DNA from: Nitrosospira sp. Nsp14
GTDB taxonomy: Bacteria > Pseudomonadota > Gammaproteobacteria > Burkholderiales > Nitrosomonadaceae
Reading direction: 5' to 3'
Length of the DNA stretch: 64,000 bases
Assembly (NCBI RefSeq): GCF_900113575.1
Contig: NZ_FOPV01000004.1
Coordinates: 148,693-212,692 of the forward strand
Shown here: positions 7,481-16,021 of the stretch, piece after piece
Layout of the letters: the number at the start of each line of letters is the position of its first letter
How positions within the stretch are numbered: the stretch's first letter is position 1
Program-made: the position numbers and the translations under genes
The notes under the pieces: generated by a model
The model's input: the letters and a program-made list of their open reading frames with translations, nothing else
The model's database searches: none
Told to the model about the DNA's origin: nothing

Positions 7481-9280
7481 ATGACTGCCATCAAGTTGCT
7501 ACCCGACCTGCTCATCAGCCAGATTGCCGCTGGAGAAGTGGTAGAGCGCCCCGCGTCCGCGCTTAAGGAGATACTGGAGAATAGTATTGATGCCGGCGCT
7601 ACGGAAGTATCGGCGCAGCTTTTCCAGGGTGGAACCAAACTGATCCGTGTCGCCGACAATGGAACGGGAATTGCCAGAGATGAGATGGCTCTTGCACTTT
7701 CGCGACACGCGACCAGCAAGATCACCACGCTTGAGGACTTGCAGAATGTAGCAAGTCTTGGTTTCCGGGGCGAGGCGCTCGCCAGTATCGCAGCAGTATC
7801 GCGGCTGACGCTGGCAAGCCGCCGGGCGGGGGAAATCCACGGCTGGCGGGTAGAGATCGAGGGAGGCCATTTATCCCCGCCTGAACCCATGGGGCGGGAC
7901 AACGGCACGACGGTGGAAGTGCATGATCTCTACTTCAACACGCCGGCAAGGCGTAAATTTCTGAAGAGTGAGGCGACCGAATTTTCTCACGGTGAAGAAG
8001 CGTTTAAACGGATCGCCTTATCGCGATGCGATATCGCGTTCACCCTGCAACACAACGGCCTCGTACGCAGCCGTTTACCCGCTGCTGATGCAAGAACCCG
8101 CATCACAGCCGTGCTGGGGGAAGAATTCAATCAAAACTCGGTATTTATCGACAGTCATGCAGCCCACCTGCGGTTATCCGGCTTGGCAGCGCTGCCCGCC
8201 TATTCCCGATCTGCCAGGGACGCACAATACTTCTTCGTAAATGGCCGGTTCGTGCGCGACAAGCTGATTGCGCACGCCATACGCGAGGCCTACCGGGATA
8301 TTCTCCATCTCGACCGGCATCCCGCTTTTGTCCTGTTTCTCGAGATTGATCCAAATGGCGTGGATGTGAATGTCCATCCAACAAAAACCGAAGTCAGATT
8401 CCGCGATCCGCGCGCACTGCATCAATTCATTTTTCATGCCATCGACAAGGCCCTTGCCTCCCCCAGCCACGTATCCTCCGCCTCCATTTCCGCTCATCAT
8501 CAGACTCCAGGCAGAACGGCAATTGAAAAGACAGCAGACGCGTTTTCCAGCTACCCGCGACAAAATATCATTCCGCTTAAACCTCCGCCGGGCGTTGCCC
8601 AATCAGTTGCGTTCTATTCGACGTTATTCCGGGCGGAAACCCCTAACACAGAATCAGAATTTGGATCAACGCAGGGCGATGACGGCAAGCAGGCTGACCT
8701 CCCATTAGGTTTTGCCCTCGGGCAGCTTCTCGGTACCTACATCCTGTCGCAAAATGAACGGGGTCTGGTTATCGTTGACATGCACGCCGCACATGAGCGC
8801 ATCCTTTATGAGAAACTGAAATTGGCGCTGGATAGCGAAGCGGTTGTGATGCAGCCTCTGCTGATCCCCGCCACGTTCCATGCAACCAGCCTGGATATTG
8901 CGACTGTTGAAGAAAACCCTGTCACCCTGCGTGAACTTGGCTTCGAAATATATGTATTCTCACCAACGATGTTAGTGGTTCGCGGCATACCCGTGACGCT
9001 CAAGGATGCCGATATAATTAAACTGGCTCGCGAAGTGCTGGACGACATACGCGAATTTGGCGCCAGCGAGGCACTGACGAGCAGACGCAACGAACTTCTT
9101 TCGACGATGGCCTGTCACGGCGCAGTTCGCGCCAACCGCATGCTGACCTTTCCGGAAATGAATGCGCTGCTGCGTGAAATGGAAATAACCGAGCGTGCCG
9201 GGCAGTGCAATCACGGCAGGCCGACGTGGTTCGAAATCAGCTTTGCCGATCTCGACAGGATGTTCATGCGCGGCAGATAA
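7481..9280 (+). CDS. mutL: DNA mismatch repair protein MutL
   Basis: MutL couples MutS mismatch recognition to strand incision. The N-terminal GHKL ATPase motifs are all present: QIAAGEVVERPAS, ENSIDAGA, DNGTGI, HATSKI and GFRGEALASI. A variable linker (about residues 330-410) precedes the dimerisation domain. That domain carries DMHAAHERILYE, which fits the D-x-H-A-x2-E-x4-E nuclease motif of endonuclease-type MutL, together with ACHGAVRANRM and CNHGRPT. This suggests it nicks DNA itself, unlike the MutH-dependent E. coli protein. The ATG at 7481 (599 residues) gives the usual short run before QIAAGEVVERP; a GTG at 7466 is also possible. It is followed 76 bases later by the JmjC hydroxylase gene. 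Confidence 0.96.
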   Translation: MTAIKLLPDLLISQIAAGEVVERPASALKEILENSIDAGATEVSAQLFQGGTKLIRVADNGTGIARDEMALALSRHATSKITTLEDLQNVASLGFRGEALASIAAVSRLTLASRRAGEIHGWRVEIEGGHLSPPEPMGRDNGTTVEVHDLYFNTPARRKFLKSEATEFSHGEEAFKRIALSRCDIAFTLQHNGLVRSRLPAADARTRITAVLGEEFNQNSVFIDSHAAHLRLSGLAALPAYSRSARDAQYFFVNGRFVRDKLIAHAIREAYRDILHLDRHPAFVLFLEIDPNGVDVNVHPTKTEVRFRDPRALHQFIFHAIDKALASPSHVSSASISAHHQTPGRTAIEKTADAFSSYPRQNIIPLKPPPGVAQSVAFYSTLFRAETPNTESEFGSTQGDDGKQADLPLGFALGQLLGTYILSQNERGLVIVDMHAAHERILYEKLKLALDSEAVVMQPLLIPATFHATSLDIATVEENPVTLRELGFEIYVFSPTMLVVRGIPVTLKDADIIKLAREVLDDIREFGASEALTSRRNELLSTMACHGAVRANRMLTFPEMNALLREMEITERAGQCNHGRPTWFEISFADLDRMFMRGR

Positions 9281-9356
9281 ATTTCTTTGCCCAGCAGCGC
9301 CCATCCTTCCCGTACAGCCACTTTCAAAACCCTCCATTCTCACGCTACCCGCAACG

Positions 9357-10490
9357 ATGACAATAAAGCTTCTGGGAGGAATCTCTCCAACTCACTTTCT
9401 GCGCAATTACTGGCAAAAGAAACCATTACTGATCCGGGGTGCCGTCCCCGGCTTCAAGGGGTTACTCAGCCGTGACGAACTCATCCGCCTGGCTTGCGAA
9501 GACGAAGCCCAATCGCGGCTGGTCACGCAAAGGAATAAGAAATGGGATGTTCGGACCGGTCCGTTTACCAATCGCGATTTTTCTCGTCTGTCCAACAAAA
9601 ACTGGACATTGCTGGTGCAGGACGTTAACCATTTCCTACCTTCCGCGCGTGAATTACTCATGAATTTTCAGTTTATCCCGTACGCGCGCCTGGATGATCT
9701 GATGATCAGCTATGCGCCCGAAGGGGGGGGCGTGGGTCCCCATTTTGATTCATACGACGTGTTTCTCCTACAGGGGCCGGGACGCCGGCTTTGGCAAGTG
9801 TCCGCCCAACAGGATAAGAGACTGGTTGACGTTGCGCCGTTAAAAATCCTGCGTGACTTCAGGCCCGAACAGGAGTGGATACTGGAACCGGGCGATATGC
9901 TGTATCTACCACCCGGTTACGCCCATAACGGCATAGCGAAAGAACCATGCATGACCTATTCCGTTGGATTCAGAGCGCCAGCCCATCAGGAACTTGCAAC
10001 CCAGTTTCTAGTGTATCTCCAGGATCATGTGGTAATGGAAGGAATGTATAGCGATCCGCATCTCCGCATGCAGCCTCACCCGGCCCGGATCAGTCGGGAC
10101 ATGTTGCGTCACGTGGGCGCAACCCTGAACAAGATCAAATGGAACGGTGAGGACGTGGAACGTTTTATTGGGATATATCTCACCGATCCCAAACCCCACG
10201 TTTTTTTTACCCCGCCTTCGCATCCCATGAGTCAACGTGAATTCGAACTTCAGGTTTGTAAAGGCCGCCTTAAACTGAATCTGAAAAGCCGCATGCTGTG
10301 CGGCGAGAAGAACATTTTTTTAAACGGCGACGTATACACGGCCGGAGCCGCCGCTCACAGGCAATTGGAACAGCTCGCCGATCTATTCATATTGCAGGAC
10401 GTGGAAGAATTTGAAACCCTTACCCTGCTTTATCAATGGTATACTTACGGATATGTTGAGCTAGAGCTAGAAGGACGGCCAGCGCGGTGA
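9357..10490 (+). CDS. roxA: JmjC cupin oxygenase, ribosomal protein uL16 arginine hydroxylase type (YcfD/RoxA)
   Basis: This belongs to the 2-oxoglutarate/Fe(II)-dependent JmjC family whose E. coli member YcfD hydroxylates an arginine of ribosomal protein uL16. Of the Fe(II) ligands, HxD is at H129/D131 (GPHFDSYDVFLLQGPG) and the distal histidine at H190 in LPPGYAHNG. The N-terminus FLRNYWQKKPLLIRGAVP is typical of the family. The C-terminal part, a winged-helix-like domain with roles in dimerisation, is also present, giving 377 residues. I start at the ATG at 9357; longer readings would overlap the mutL end. It probably shares the mutL transcript. Confidence 0.9.
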   Translation: MTIKLLGGISPTHFLRNYWQKKPLLIRGAVPGFKGLLSRDELIRLACEDEAQSRLVTQRNKKWDVRTGPFTNRDFSRLSNKNWTLLVQDVNHFLPSARELLMNFQFIPYARLDDLMISYAPEGGGVGPHFDSYDVFLLQGPGRRLWQVSAQQDKRLVDVAPLKILRDFRPEQEWILEPGDMLYLPPGYAHNGIAKEPCMTYSVGFRAPAHQELATQFLVYLQDHVVMEGMYSDPHLRMQPHPARISRDMLRHVGATLNKIKWNGEDVERFIGIYLTDPKPHVFFTPPSHPMSQREFELQVCKGRLKLNLKSRMLCGEKNIFLNGDVYTAGAAAHRQLEQLADLFILQDVEEFETLTLLYQWYTYGYVELELEGRPAR

Positions 10491-10809
10491 TTCCCGATTT
10501 TTAAATCAACTGCTGCAGAAACACTTCGCGCGAGCTTTTCAATTGAGAAGCGTGACCGAAAATTTTGACCAGCCTGTCACCCTGGTGCTTGAATTGCAAA
10601 AAAAACCGCAGCAATAAAATGGGGCAAGCCCTTATTTTTGCAGACCCCCGTTACTACCACTTATGGCTCTGGGATACAACGACTAGACAACATTTCTGAA
10701 TTCTGCTATTAAGATAGTGGCTGTTAAGATGGTGCTCGTCTCAGATTTGAATGGCCGAAATACTTAAATTTTCCCGTGACTCGTTAAATCTATAAAGGAG
10801 ATTAAAAAA
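10491..10809. other. Non-coding interval before the lipoprotein array
   Basis: No credible gene is seen. It holds an imperfect 15-base direct repeat (TAAGATAGTGGCTGT / TAAGATGGTGCTCGT, about 10709-10739) and the 11-mer TCAGATTTGAA at 10741-10751, which recurs upstream of the next lipoprotein gene. Near the end, GGAG at 10797-10800 is the ribosome site of the first lipoprotein. Confidence 0.5.
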
Positions 10810-11037
10810 ATGAAGTACTCGCTCCTCGCTGCTGCACTGGTGACACTCACATTCAGCGCATGTGATCAAATGAAAGAGCATAAACCCGGCGAAGGAAAGC
10901 CCGGGCAATACCCGCCCAGCCTATGGGAAAAACGCGAAGGACAACTTAGTGATGCGGATATTGAAGCTGCGCAAAAAGAAGCTGCCGGTGGAGGGGGACA
11001 AGCCGCGAAACAACCCCCGGCAGATGCACCCAAATAA
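10810..11037 (+). CDS. Small secreted lipoprotein, member 1 of an array of four
   Basis: A 75-residue protein with a short positively charged start (MKYS), a hydrophobic segment and the lipobox FSAC, so it should be lipidated at Cys19 by signal peptidase II. The mature part is short, hydrophilic and apparently disordered, rich in Lys, Glu, Gly and Pro (KPGEGKPGQYPPS; ends in a Gly/Gln/Pro-rich tail). I recognise no domain. The ribosome site GGAG lies 9 bases before the ATG, and a strong terminator follows. Three similar small lipoprotein genes come next, suggesting a locally duplicated family that could be called entericidin-like only in size and architecture. Confidence 0.8.
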   Translation: MKYSLLAAALVTLTFSACDQMKEHKPGEGKPGQYPPSLWEKREGQLSDADIEAAQKEAAGGGGQAAKQPPADAPK

Positions 11038-11337
11038 CAATGCAAATACGCAACTTAAAAAAAGCCGTCCTTCGGGACGGCATTTTTTTGTCGAATTCGC
11101 TTACAAAAACCACTCTCCGGACCATGCTCAGCGGACTGAAACGCTGACAGGTCGTCCACACCCTTCCCCTTCTCCAACCCCTTTGACGCCGTGAATCAGA
11201 CCCTTCATCGCGATGGTATTCGACAAGCACCCGTTTTTGCACGTTCCTGATCCCCTTTCAGATTTGAACGACTCCGAGGCTTTTGTTACACTAGGCTTTG
11301 TTACACCACCTTTTTCTGGACTATAGGACGACATATA
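11038..11337. other. Spacer between lipoprotein genes 1 and 2
   Basis: No gene is seen. It contains the terminator at 11064-11089, a second copy of TCAGATTTGAA at 11258-11268, and two direct copies of TTGTTACAC (11283-11291 and 11298-11306). The second copy, TTGTTA at 11298-11303, lies 18 bases before TATAGG (11322-11327), a plausible -35/-10 pair for gene 2. Confidence 0.5.
11064..11089 (+). terminator. Rho-independent terminator after lipoprotein 1
   Basis: A perfect 7-bp stem GCCGTCC/GGACGGC with a TTCG tetraloop, flanked by an A-run and followed by ATTTTTTT. This is a textbook intrinsic terminator 26 bases after the stop codon. Confidence 0.95.
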
Positions 11338-11523
11338 ATGAAATACCCGCTCCTCGTTGCTGCTGTGGCGGCATTGATGCTCACTGGTTGTGAGTATAAA
11401 AAGCACCCGATGGATAAGCCGCCTCCCTCTGCCATGGCTGAACGTGATTCGGCCCCGAAATTTGACGAACTGGATAAGGAAGGCGCTGACACAAACGTCA
11501 AAAAAGAAGAGCCGGCCAAATAA
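11338..11523 (+). CDS. Small secreted lipoprotein, member 2
   Basis: A 61-residue protein starting MKYPLL, nearly the same as member 1 (MKYSLL), with a hydrophobic segment and lipobox LTGC (Cys18). The mature part is charged and Pro/Lys/Asp/Glu-rich with no predicted fold (KPPPSAMAERD, then an acidic/lysine tail). AGGACG lies 10 bases before the ATG as a ribosome site. Unlike members 1, 3 and 4 I see no clear terminator immediately after it, and the next gene has its own promoter. Confidence 0.75.
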   Translation: MKYPLLVAAVAALMLTGCEYKKHPMDKPPPSAMAERDSAPKFDELDKEGADTNVKKEEPAK

Positions 11524-11622
11524 ATAATAGGGCTAATGTTCTTCGAAACATCCAACTATTAAAAATTAACTCCGCGAACAGCGAAACCAGAATCAATATA
11601 GATCAGTTAGCGTAAATTTCGA

Positions 11623-11650
11623 TTGGTCAGCGGGGTTTTTACTATATAAT
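11623..11650 (+). promoter_or_regulatory. Sigma70-like promoter of lipoprotein 3
   Basis: TTGGTC (11623-11628), a 16-base spacer, and a perfect TATAAT (11645-11650), located about 48 bases before the ATG at 11698. Confidence 0.6.
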
Positions 11651-11697
11651 AAGGTTCGTTGCACTCTATTTCCCATTTTATTAAGGACGCCCCGATA

Positions 11698-11985
11698 ATG
11701 AAACTCACATTCCTTGCCGCCGCTTTGGTGGCTATCGCTCTCACGGCATGCGACAGACCTAAACAAGCACTGCCCGAAAATTCGACGACATATGGCACCA
11801 GAACCGAAGAAGGTGCCACGTTGGATGAAACACGGAAAGGATCCCCAAGCGAACAAACCGCCGCCGCTCCCGCTGCTGAAGGCGAGGATGAATATTCCGG
11901 TCAAGCCGTGCTTCCCGGCCATGCACTCGATGGCAATGGCAACCCCCTGCCGCCGGGCAAAAGCCCCATTCCCGAAGGCCACTAG
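11698..11985 (+). CDS. Small secreted lipoprotein, member 3
   Basis: A 95-residue protein with signal MKLTFLAAALVAIALTAC, whose lipobox LTAC places the lipidated cysteine at residue 18. Just after it comes DRPKQALPEN, closely matching GKPNQALPEQ in member 4, so these two are paralogues. The remainder is acidic and low complexity, ending in a Gly/Pro-rich segment (DGNGNPLPPGKSPIPEGH). AAGGACG precedes the ATG by about 9 bases. An in-frame ATG at 11659 exists, but the 11698 start gives a clean signal peptide and has the ribosome site. Function unknown; by design it would sit on the outer membrane's inner face or on the cell surface. Confidence 0.78.
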   Translation: MKLTFLAAALVAIALTACDRPKQALPENSTTYGTRTEEGATLDETRKGSPSEQTAAAPAAEGEDEYSGQAVLPGHALDGNGNPLPPGKSPIPEGH

Positions 11986-12005
11986 GAACAATCGCGCTTA
12001 AAAAA

Positions 12006-12030
12006 GCCATCCTCAGGGATGGCTTTTTTA
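12006..12030 (+). terminator. Rho-independent terminator after lipoprotein 3
   Basis: GCCATCC/GGATGGC stem with a TCAG loop, preceded by AAAAAA and followed by TTTTTT, 20 bases after the stop codon. Confidence 0.95.
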
Positions 12031-12142
12031 TTGGGTAAAACGCTGATTTGTAGGGTATATGCAGTAGCAGGTCGTATGTCCACGCTTCCGCTCGCCGCGC
12101 GTTCCCGCCATGGCAGTGAAGGCTTACCGGGTCTGCTGGAGC

Positions 12143-12172
12143 TTGAAGCAAGACTTGGTTTTATCATATAAT
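12143..12172 (+). promoter_or_regulatory. Sigma70-like promoter of lipoprotein 4
   Basis: TTGAAG (12143-12148), an 18-base spacer, and TATAAT (12167-12172), about 37 bases before the ATG at 12209. Confidence 0.55.
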
Positions 12173-12208
12173 TATGTCTTATCACCAACTTTTTGAGGGT
12201 ATTAAACA

Positions 12209-12403
12209 ATGAGACTTACGCTCGTCGCTGCTACCTTGGCTGCGCTAATGATGACTGCCTGTGGTAAGCCGAACCAAGCGCTTCCGGAACAGGAAAAAGA
12301 GAATTTTTCTAAGATCACCTCGCAACAGGGTGCGCCCTCGGCGCCGGCTCCTGACGCAGGTGCACCGGCGTCGGAAGCGCCGGACGCAAGCGAAGGAAAA
12401 TAA
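12209..12403 (+). CDS. Small secreted lipoprotein, member 4
   Basis: A 64-residue protein with signal MRLTLVAATLAALMMTAC (lipobox MTAC, Cys18). The mature N-terminus GKPNQALPEQ resembles member 3. The tail is an Ala/Pro/Ser/Glu-rich low-complexity segment (GAPSAPAPDAGAPASEAPDA). GAGGGT lies about 12 bases before the ATG. It has its own promoter and is followed by a long palindrome. Function unknown. Confidence 0.77.
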   Translation: MRLTLVAATLAALMMTACGKPNQALPEQEKENFSKITSQQGAPSAPAPDAGAPASEAPDASEGK

Positions 12404-12462
12404 TGCGTATCTAAGCGTCAGCTGGCAAAACCAGACTTGACCAGAATTCAGACCTTGCAAAT

Positions 12463-12486
12463 AAAGGCCGCCCTAGGGCGGCCTTT
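12463..12486. terminator. Palindromic terminator after lipoprotein 4
   Basis: A perfect 24-base palindrome with arms AAAGGCCGCCC and GGGCGGCCTTT around TA. Only a short T-run follows on the plus strand, but the A/T-flanked GC stem is terminator-like. It stands between this gene and the convergent hydrolase gene, so it may act in both directions. Confidence 0.75.
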
Positions 12487-12592
12487 ACATTTGGGGTCGG
12501 CTTTTAGATCTGTACCCCGAAGGGCACGGATTTTTAAAAGCGCCCCACCGCCGTTGCCTAGCTGCGTGGCCACTATCCGGGTGAAGACCTGT

Positions 12593-13366
12593 TTAGAGGT
12601 TGCTTAGCTGACGCCAGCCAAAGCCGTCGTTCTGGTCAGCCACGCCGATCCAGTCACCACCGCAATTCAAGGCACGGCTCAGCACTGATCGTGCCAGTAA
12701 TGGGGTGTTGTTTTTCTGGCTTAAATGAGCCGCGATGACATGTTGGAGGCGGCTGCAATCGAGGCTCGCAAGCAGTTCACCGGAGGCGGTATTCTCCAGG
12801 TGGCCGAAACGACCCCCCACGCGCTGTTTTAGACGGTGGGGATAATCTCCGTTCGCAAGCATATTCGCGTCGTGGTTGCATTCGAGCACCAACGCATCGC
12901 ACCGGTTTAACGTTGCCTCGATATGGGGCGTTGAACGTCCCGTGTCGGTCAGTACGCCTAATCGGAATGCGCCATCCCCGAATACGAATTGCGCAGGTTC
13001 GTGCGCATCGTGCGGAACCGGATAAGGCTCGACTTCGATACTTCCTATGGAGAAACGCTGGTAGCCTTCGATGATGTTGACTGAAGGCACCCGCGCGAAT
13101 CTTCTTTCCACCCCGCGAAGAGTCCCATAAGTCAACCATACCGGTGTCCGAAATTTACGCGCAAATCGCTCAACTCCTCCTATATGATCATCATGTTCAT
13201 GGGTAACCACGAGCCCGTCGATCATCTCGGGGTCCAGGCCGAGCCTGGAAAGACGGAACAGGGTTTCCTTCAGAGTAAAACCGCAATCAAGTAGCAACCT
13301 TGTATTTGCTACCTCGACTACAAGGCCGTTTCCCTGTGAACCACTACCTAAACAGGCAAAGCGCAT
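12593..13366 (-). CDS. Metallo-beta-lactamase-fold hydrolase (YycJ/WalJ-like)
   Basis: A 257-residue cytosolic protein with the two-metal site motif THEHDDHIGG (HxHxDH), preceded by LLLDCGFT and followed by VPHDAHEPAQF, TDTGRSTP and a late LSQKNN segment. The start MRFACLGSGSQGN is the standard opening of the YycJ branch (a small MBL family related to nucleases and other phosphodiesterases). The substrate is unknown. I start at the ATG at 13366; a GTG at 13393 would add nine residues not seen in the family. It lies downstream of the GGDEF-EAL gene on the same strand with a 173-base gap. Confidence 0.85.
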   Translation of the reverse strand: MRFACLGSGSQGNGLVVEVANTRLLLDCGFTLKETLFRLSRLGLDPEMIDGLVVTHEHDDHIGGVERFARKFRTPVWLTYGTLRGVERRFARVPSVNIIEGYQRFSIGSIEVEPYPVPHDAHEPAQFVFGDGAFRLGVLTDTGRSTPHIEATLNRCDALVLECNHDANMLANGDYPHRLKQRVGGRFGHLENTASGELLASLDCSRLQHVIAAHLSQKNNTPLLARSVLSRALNCGGDWIGVADQNDGFGWRQLSNL

Positions 13367-13539
13367 GCTTCGGGACGAATAATCGCATAACACCGGCGTC
13401 TAACGCGGAAAGACACTTCGATGCCCAAGCTCTCGCTTGAAGGGCGGCTATGGCAACGTATTTTAGCGAGATGTATCACCGCGATACAGGCATGATTGAA
13501 ATAAACCCCGGGGCGGGTTCGACCAGCAGATTGAAAATA

Positions 13540-15786
13540 TCAAAGGCTGGTTAAGCCAAAGTTCGCCGGCTTTATGAGCCGGCCCTCATTCAACAACAAT
13601 TTTGTTATCTCATCGGGTGGAAGGGCCTGGGCGAAATAATAACCCTGAATTTCATCACACCCTCGCTCACGCAAAAACTCATACTGCTCAACGGTCTCAA
13701 CTCCCTCGGCGACCACTCTTACCTTAAGGCTGTGCGCCATATCGATGACCGCGGTTGTTATCGCAGCATCTGCGGCATTCGTCGTAATATCACCGATAAA
13801 AGAACGGTCGATCTTCAGCACATCGATAGGGAACCGCTTTACATAAGCCAGGCTTGAATAGCCGGTCCCAAAGTCGTCGATCGAGATTCGAATTCCCAGC
13901 GCTTTCAACCGTTTGAGAATGCGTGCAGTTTTTTTTGCGTGCGTCATCAATGAACTCTCGGTCAACTCCAGTTCCAGCAAATCGGAATCAATGCTGTTCT
14001 CTCGTAACGCGCGTTCTGTTTGCAACTCAAATTCAAGCAGTTCCGGCGACACGCCATTTTCCCGAGTGGCACGGATCACATCGTGGTTTAACGTGCTTTG
14101 AGAGAACTGCCTGCCAGAAACATTCACCGATACAGGAATTTCCCCCATCCCTAGACGCCTCCATTCGGCAATCTGCTTACATGCACTCTCTATCACCCAG
14201 GCTCCCACCCGGTTGATCAACCCGGTTTGTTCAAGCACCGGTATGAACTCCAGTGGTCCGATGAATCCATGCCCCGGCCGCTCCCATCTTATCAGGGCTT
14301 CCAGGCCGGTGATTCTTCCATTGGAGAGCTCCACCTTCGGCTGATAATGTAAAACAAATTCGTTTTGATCGAGCGCGGTTCGCAGGGCGTTTTCCTGATC
14401 CAGTTTCTCCATGGCCCGCATATTCATTTCCGCGGTGAAGAAGCGATAGGTGTCCTTCCCCGCCTCTTTCGACCGATACATTGCGGTATCGCCGTTTTTT
14501 ACCAACGCGTCTGCATCAAGCGAGTCTGTTGGGTAAACGCTGATCCCGATACTCGCTGTAACCGTTGCCTGATGCCCCGCCAAATTGAAGGGCTGGCGCA
14601 GGGTTTCTCTGATCTTGCTCGCCACCACTCCTGCATCACCGGAGCTATCGGTAGTAACTAGAATGCATCCGAACTCGTCACCGCCCAGGCGGGCGACCAT
14701 GTCCGTGATACGCAAGCATTCCGACAAGCGAAGACTGAACTGACACAGTAACTCATCGCCAAGCGCGTGCCCCAGTGTGTCGTTTATATTCTTGAAGTCA
14801 TCAATATCGAGAAACAGCACCGAAATCATGCGGTGATTCATTTCAGCCTGTTTGATAAGTTTTCGCAGCGACTCGTAGAACAGTGTCCGGTTGGGAAGAC
14901 TGGTCAGCGCATCGTAATGGGCGAGATGTAACAAGCGCAGGTCGGCGTGCTTGCGATTGGTGATGTCGTCCATAATCCCCACTACTTTCTGTGCGCCCGT
15001 CGAGTCTTTGATCGGAAAGCTGCGGGAGTGCACCCAGCGGATGCTGTTATCCGAAAGCAGCAACCGGTAATCGTGGTCCACCCCCTCCTGGGACAGCTCT
15101 CCTGTCTCGCAAATTACTCGTTGCAGATCGTCGGGATGAACCGCTTCAAGAAATTTTTCCACTTTATCCCCAGGCACAACGCGACGCCCTGTCAACTTCT
15201 CCCAGGCAGGATTAATGTAGCGCAACGTTCTATCCTCGACATCCCAAATCCAAAACACCTGTGGAAGGTTGCCTGCAAGCTGATCGAACAACTCTTCAGC
15301 TTCGCGCATAGAGGCGGTTCGTTCGTGGAGCACGGTTTCAAGATTCGCGACAAATTGCTGCAACTCTTTCTGCAAAAACCTGATCTCGAGCACATCGCGT
15401 ATATGTGTCAATACCGCAAGTCGGTCAAACGGCTTGGTAATAAAACCTTTTGCCCCCGCCTGCAACGCCCGCTCCTTATGCTCCAGCTGCGCAGTTATCA
15501 CAAGAACGGGAAGCCGCTCGCAATGCGCCGAGGACAGCCCCGCTTCAGCCTCAACCCCCCGCAGCCCTTCCATTACCTGGAATCCATCCATGACAGGCAT
15601 CATCAAATCAAGCAGGATGAGGTCATATCGCTTCGCACGGTGCAGATCGCAAACCACAACGGGATTCATGGTGGATTCAACTGCAGTATAACCCGCTCCC
15701 GACAGCATGCCATGGATCACCGCGACGTTATCTTTCCGATCGTCGACGATTAGGATTTTGGCATTAAAAATATCGGAAGACGTCAT
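13540..15786 (-). CDS. Response regulator with PAS, GGDEF and EAL domains
   Basis: A 748-residue cytoplasmic c-di-GMP signalling protein. The receiver domain (about 8-135) has acidic residues D15/D16, phospho-acceptor D60 (LLDLMMP) and K118 (TKPF). Next are a coiled linker, a PAS domain (about 165-280), a diguanylate cyclase domain with intact GGDEF at 368-372, and an EAL domain from EAL at 496-498 through DDFGTGYSSL (637-646) to EGVETVEQ (694-701). Both catalytic motifs look intact. Odd: residues 576-595 and 596-614 are a degenerate tandem copy (ENGVSPELLEFEL / ENSIDSDLLELEL) inserted just before the metal-binding ELTES of the EAL fold. No partner histidine kinase is adjacent. No membrane segment is seen. 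Confidence 0.92.
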   Translation of the reverse strand: MTSSDIFNAKILIVDDRKDNVAVIHGMLSGAGYTAVESTMNPVVVCDLHRAKRYDLILLDLMMPVMDGFQVMEGLRGVEAEAGLSSAHCERLPVLVITAQLEHKERALQAGAKGFITKPFDRLAVLTHIRDVLEIRFLQKELQQFVANLETVLHERTASMREAEELFDQLAGNLPQVFWIWDVEDRTLRYINPAWEKLTGRRVVPGDKVEKFLEAVHPDDLQRVICETGELSQEGVDHDYRLLLSDNSIRWVHSRSFPIKDSTGAQKVVGIMDDITNRKHADLRLLHLAHYDALTSLPNRTLFYESLRKLIKQAEMNHRMISVLFLDIDDFKNINDTLGHALGDELLCQFSLRLSECLRITDMVARLGGDEFGCILVTTDSSGDAGVVASKIRETLRQPFNLAGHQATVTASIGISVYPTDSLDADALVKNGDTAMYRSKEAGKDTYRFFTAEMNMRAMEKLDQENALRTALDQNEFVLHYQPKVELSNGRITGLEALIRWERPGHGFIGPLEFIPVLEQTGLINRVGAWVIESACKQIAEWRRLGMGEIPVSVNVSGRQFSQSTLNHDVIRATRENGVSPELLEFELQTERALRENSIDSDLLELELTESSLMTHAKKTARILKRLKALGIRISIDDFGTGYSSLAYVKRFPIDVLKIDRSFIGDITTNAADAAITTAVIDMAHSLKVRVVAEGVETVEQYEFLRERGCDEIQGYYFAQALPPDEITKLLLNEGRLIKPANFGLTSL

Positions 15787-15823
15787 TGGATTCTTTTTAT
15801 TTCATATCCGAAGGTTGGTTCGC

Positions 15824-16021
15824 CTACTGGAAGTGTTGGGAACGGATATTTGTATTTACTTGACTCGTCACGACACAGTTATGGCACACACGCTTGATCA
15901 AGTCGCGCTCCGACATATCCTGTCCGCCGCAGCGCGATAAACCCATTCCATGCACAGGGGTGTTGCTGCGGAATGCATCATATTCCTGTTGATGAGAAGC
16001 AGCAATATCCGAGCTGGTCAT
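15824..16021 (-). CDS. Possible small hypothetical protein
   Basis: A 65-codon frame beginning MTSSDI, the same six residues that open the downstream GGDEF-EAL protein, then a polar sequence with RCGG and a CHNC pair. No Shine-Dalgarno is seen and no family is recognised. It may be spurious, or a remnant of a partial duplication of the downstream start. Confidence 0.2.
   Translation of the reverse strand: MTSSDIAASHQQEYDAFRSNTPVHGMGLSRCGGQDMSERDLIKRVCHNCVVTSQVNTNIRSQHFQ

Noticed and set aside
14947..15753. Plus-strand open frame of 268 codons antisense to the GGDEF-EAL gene
   Set aside because: It mirrors the REC-PAS region, which has intact domain motifs on the other strand.
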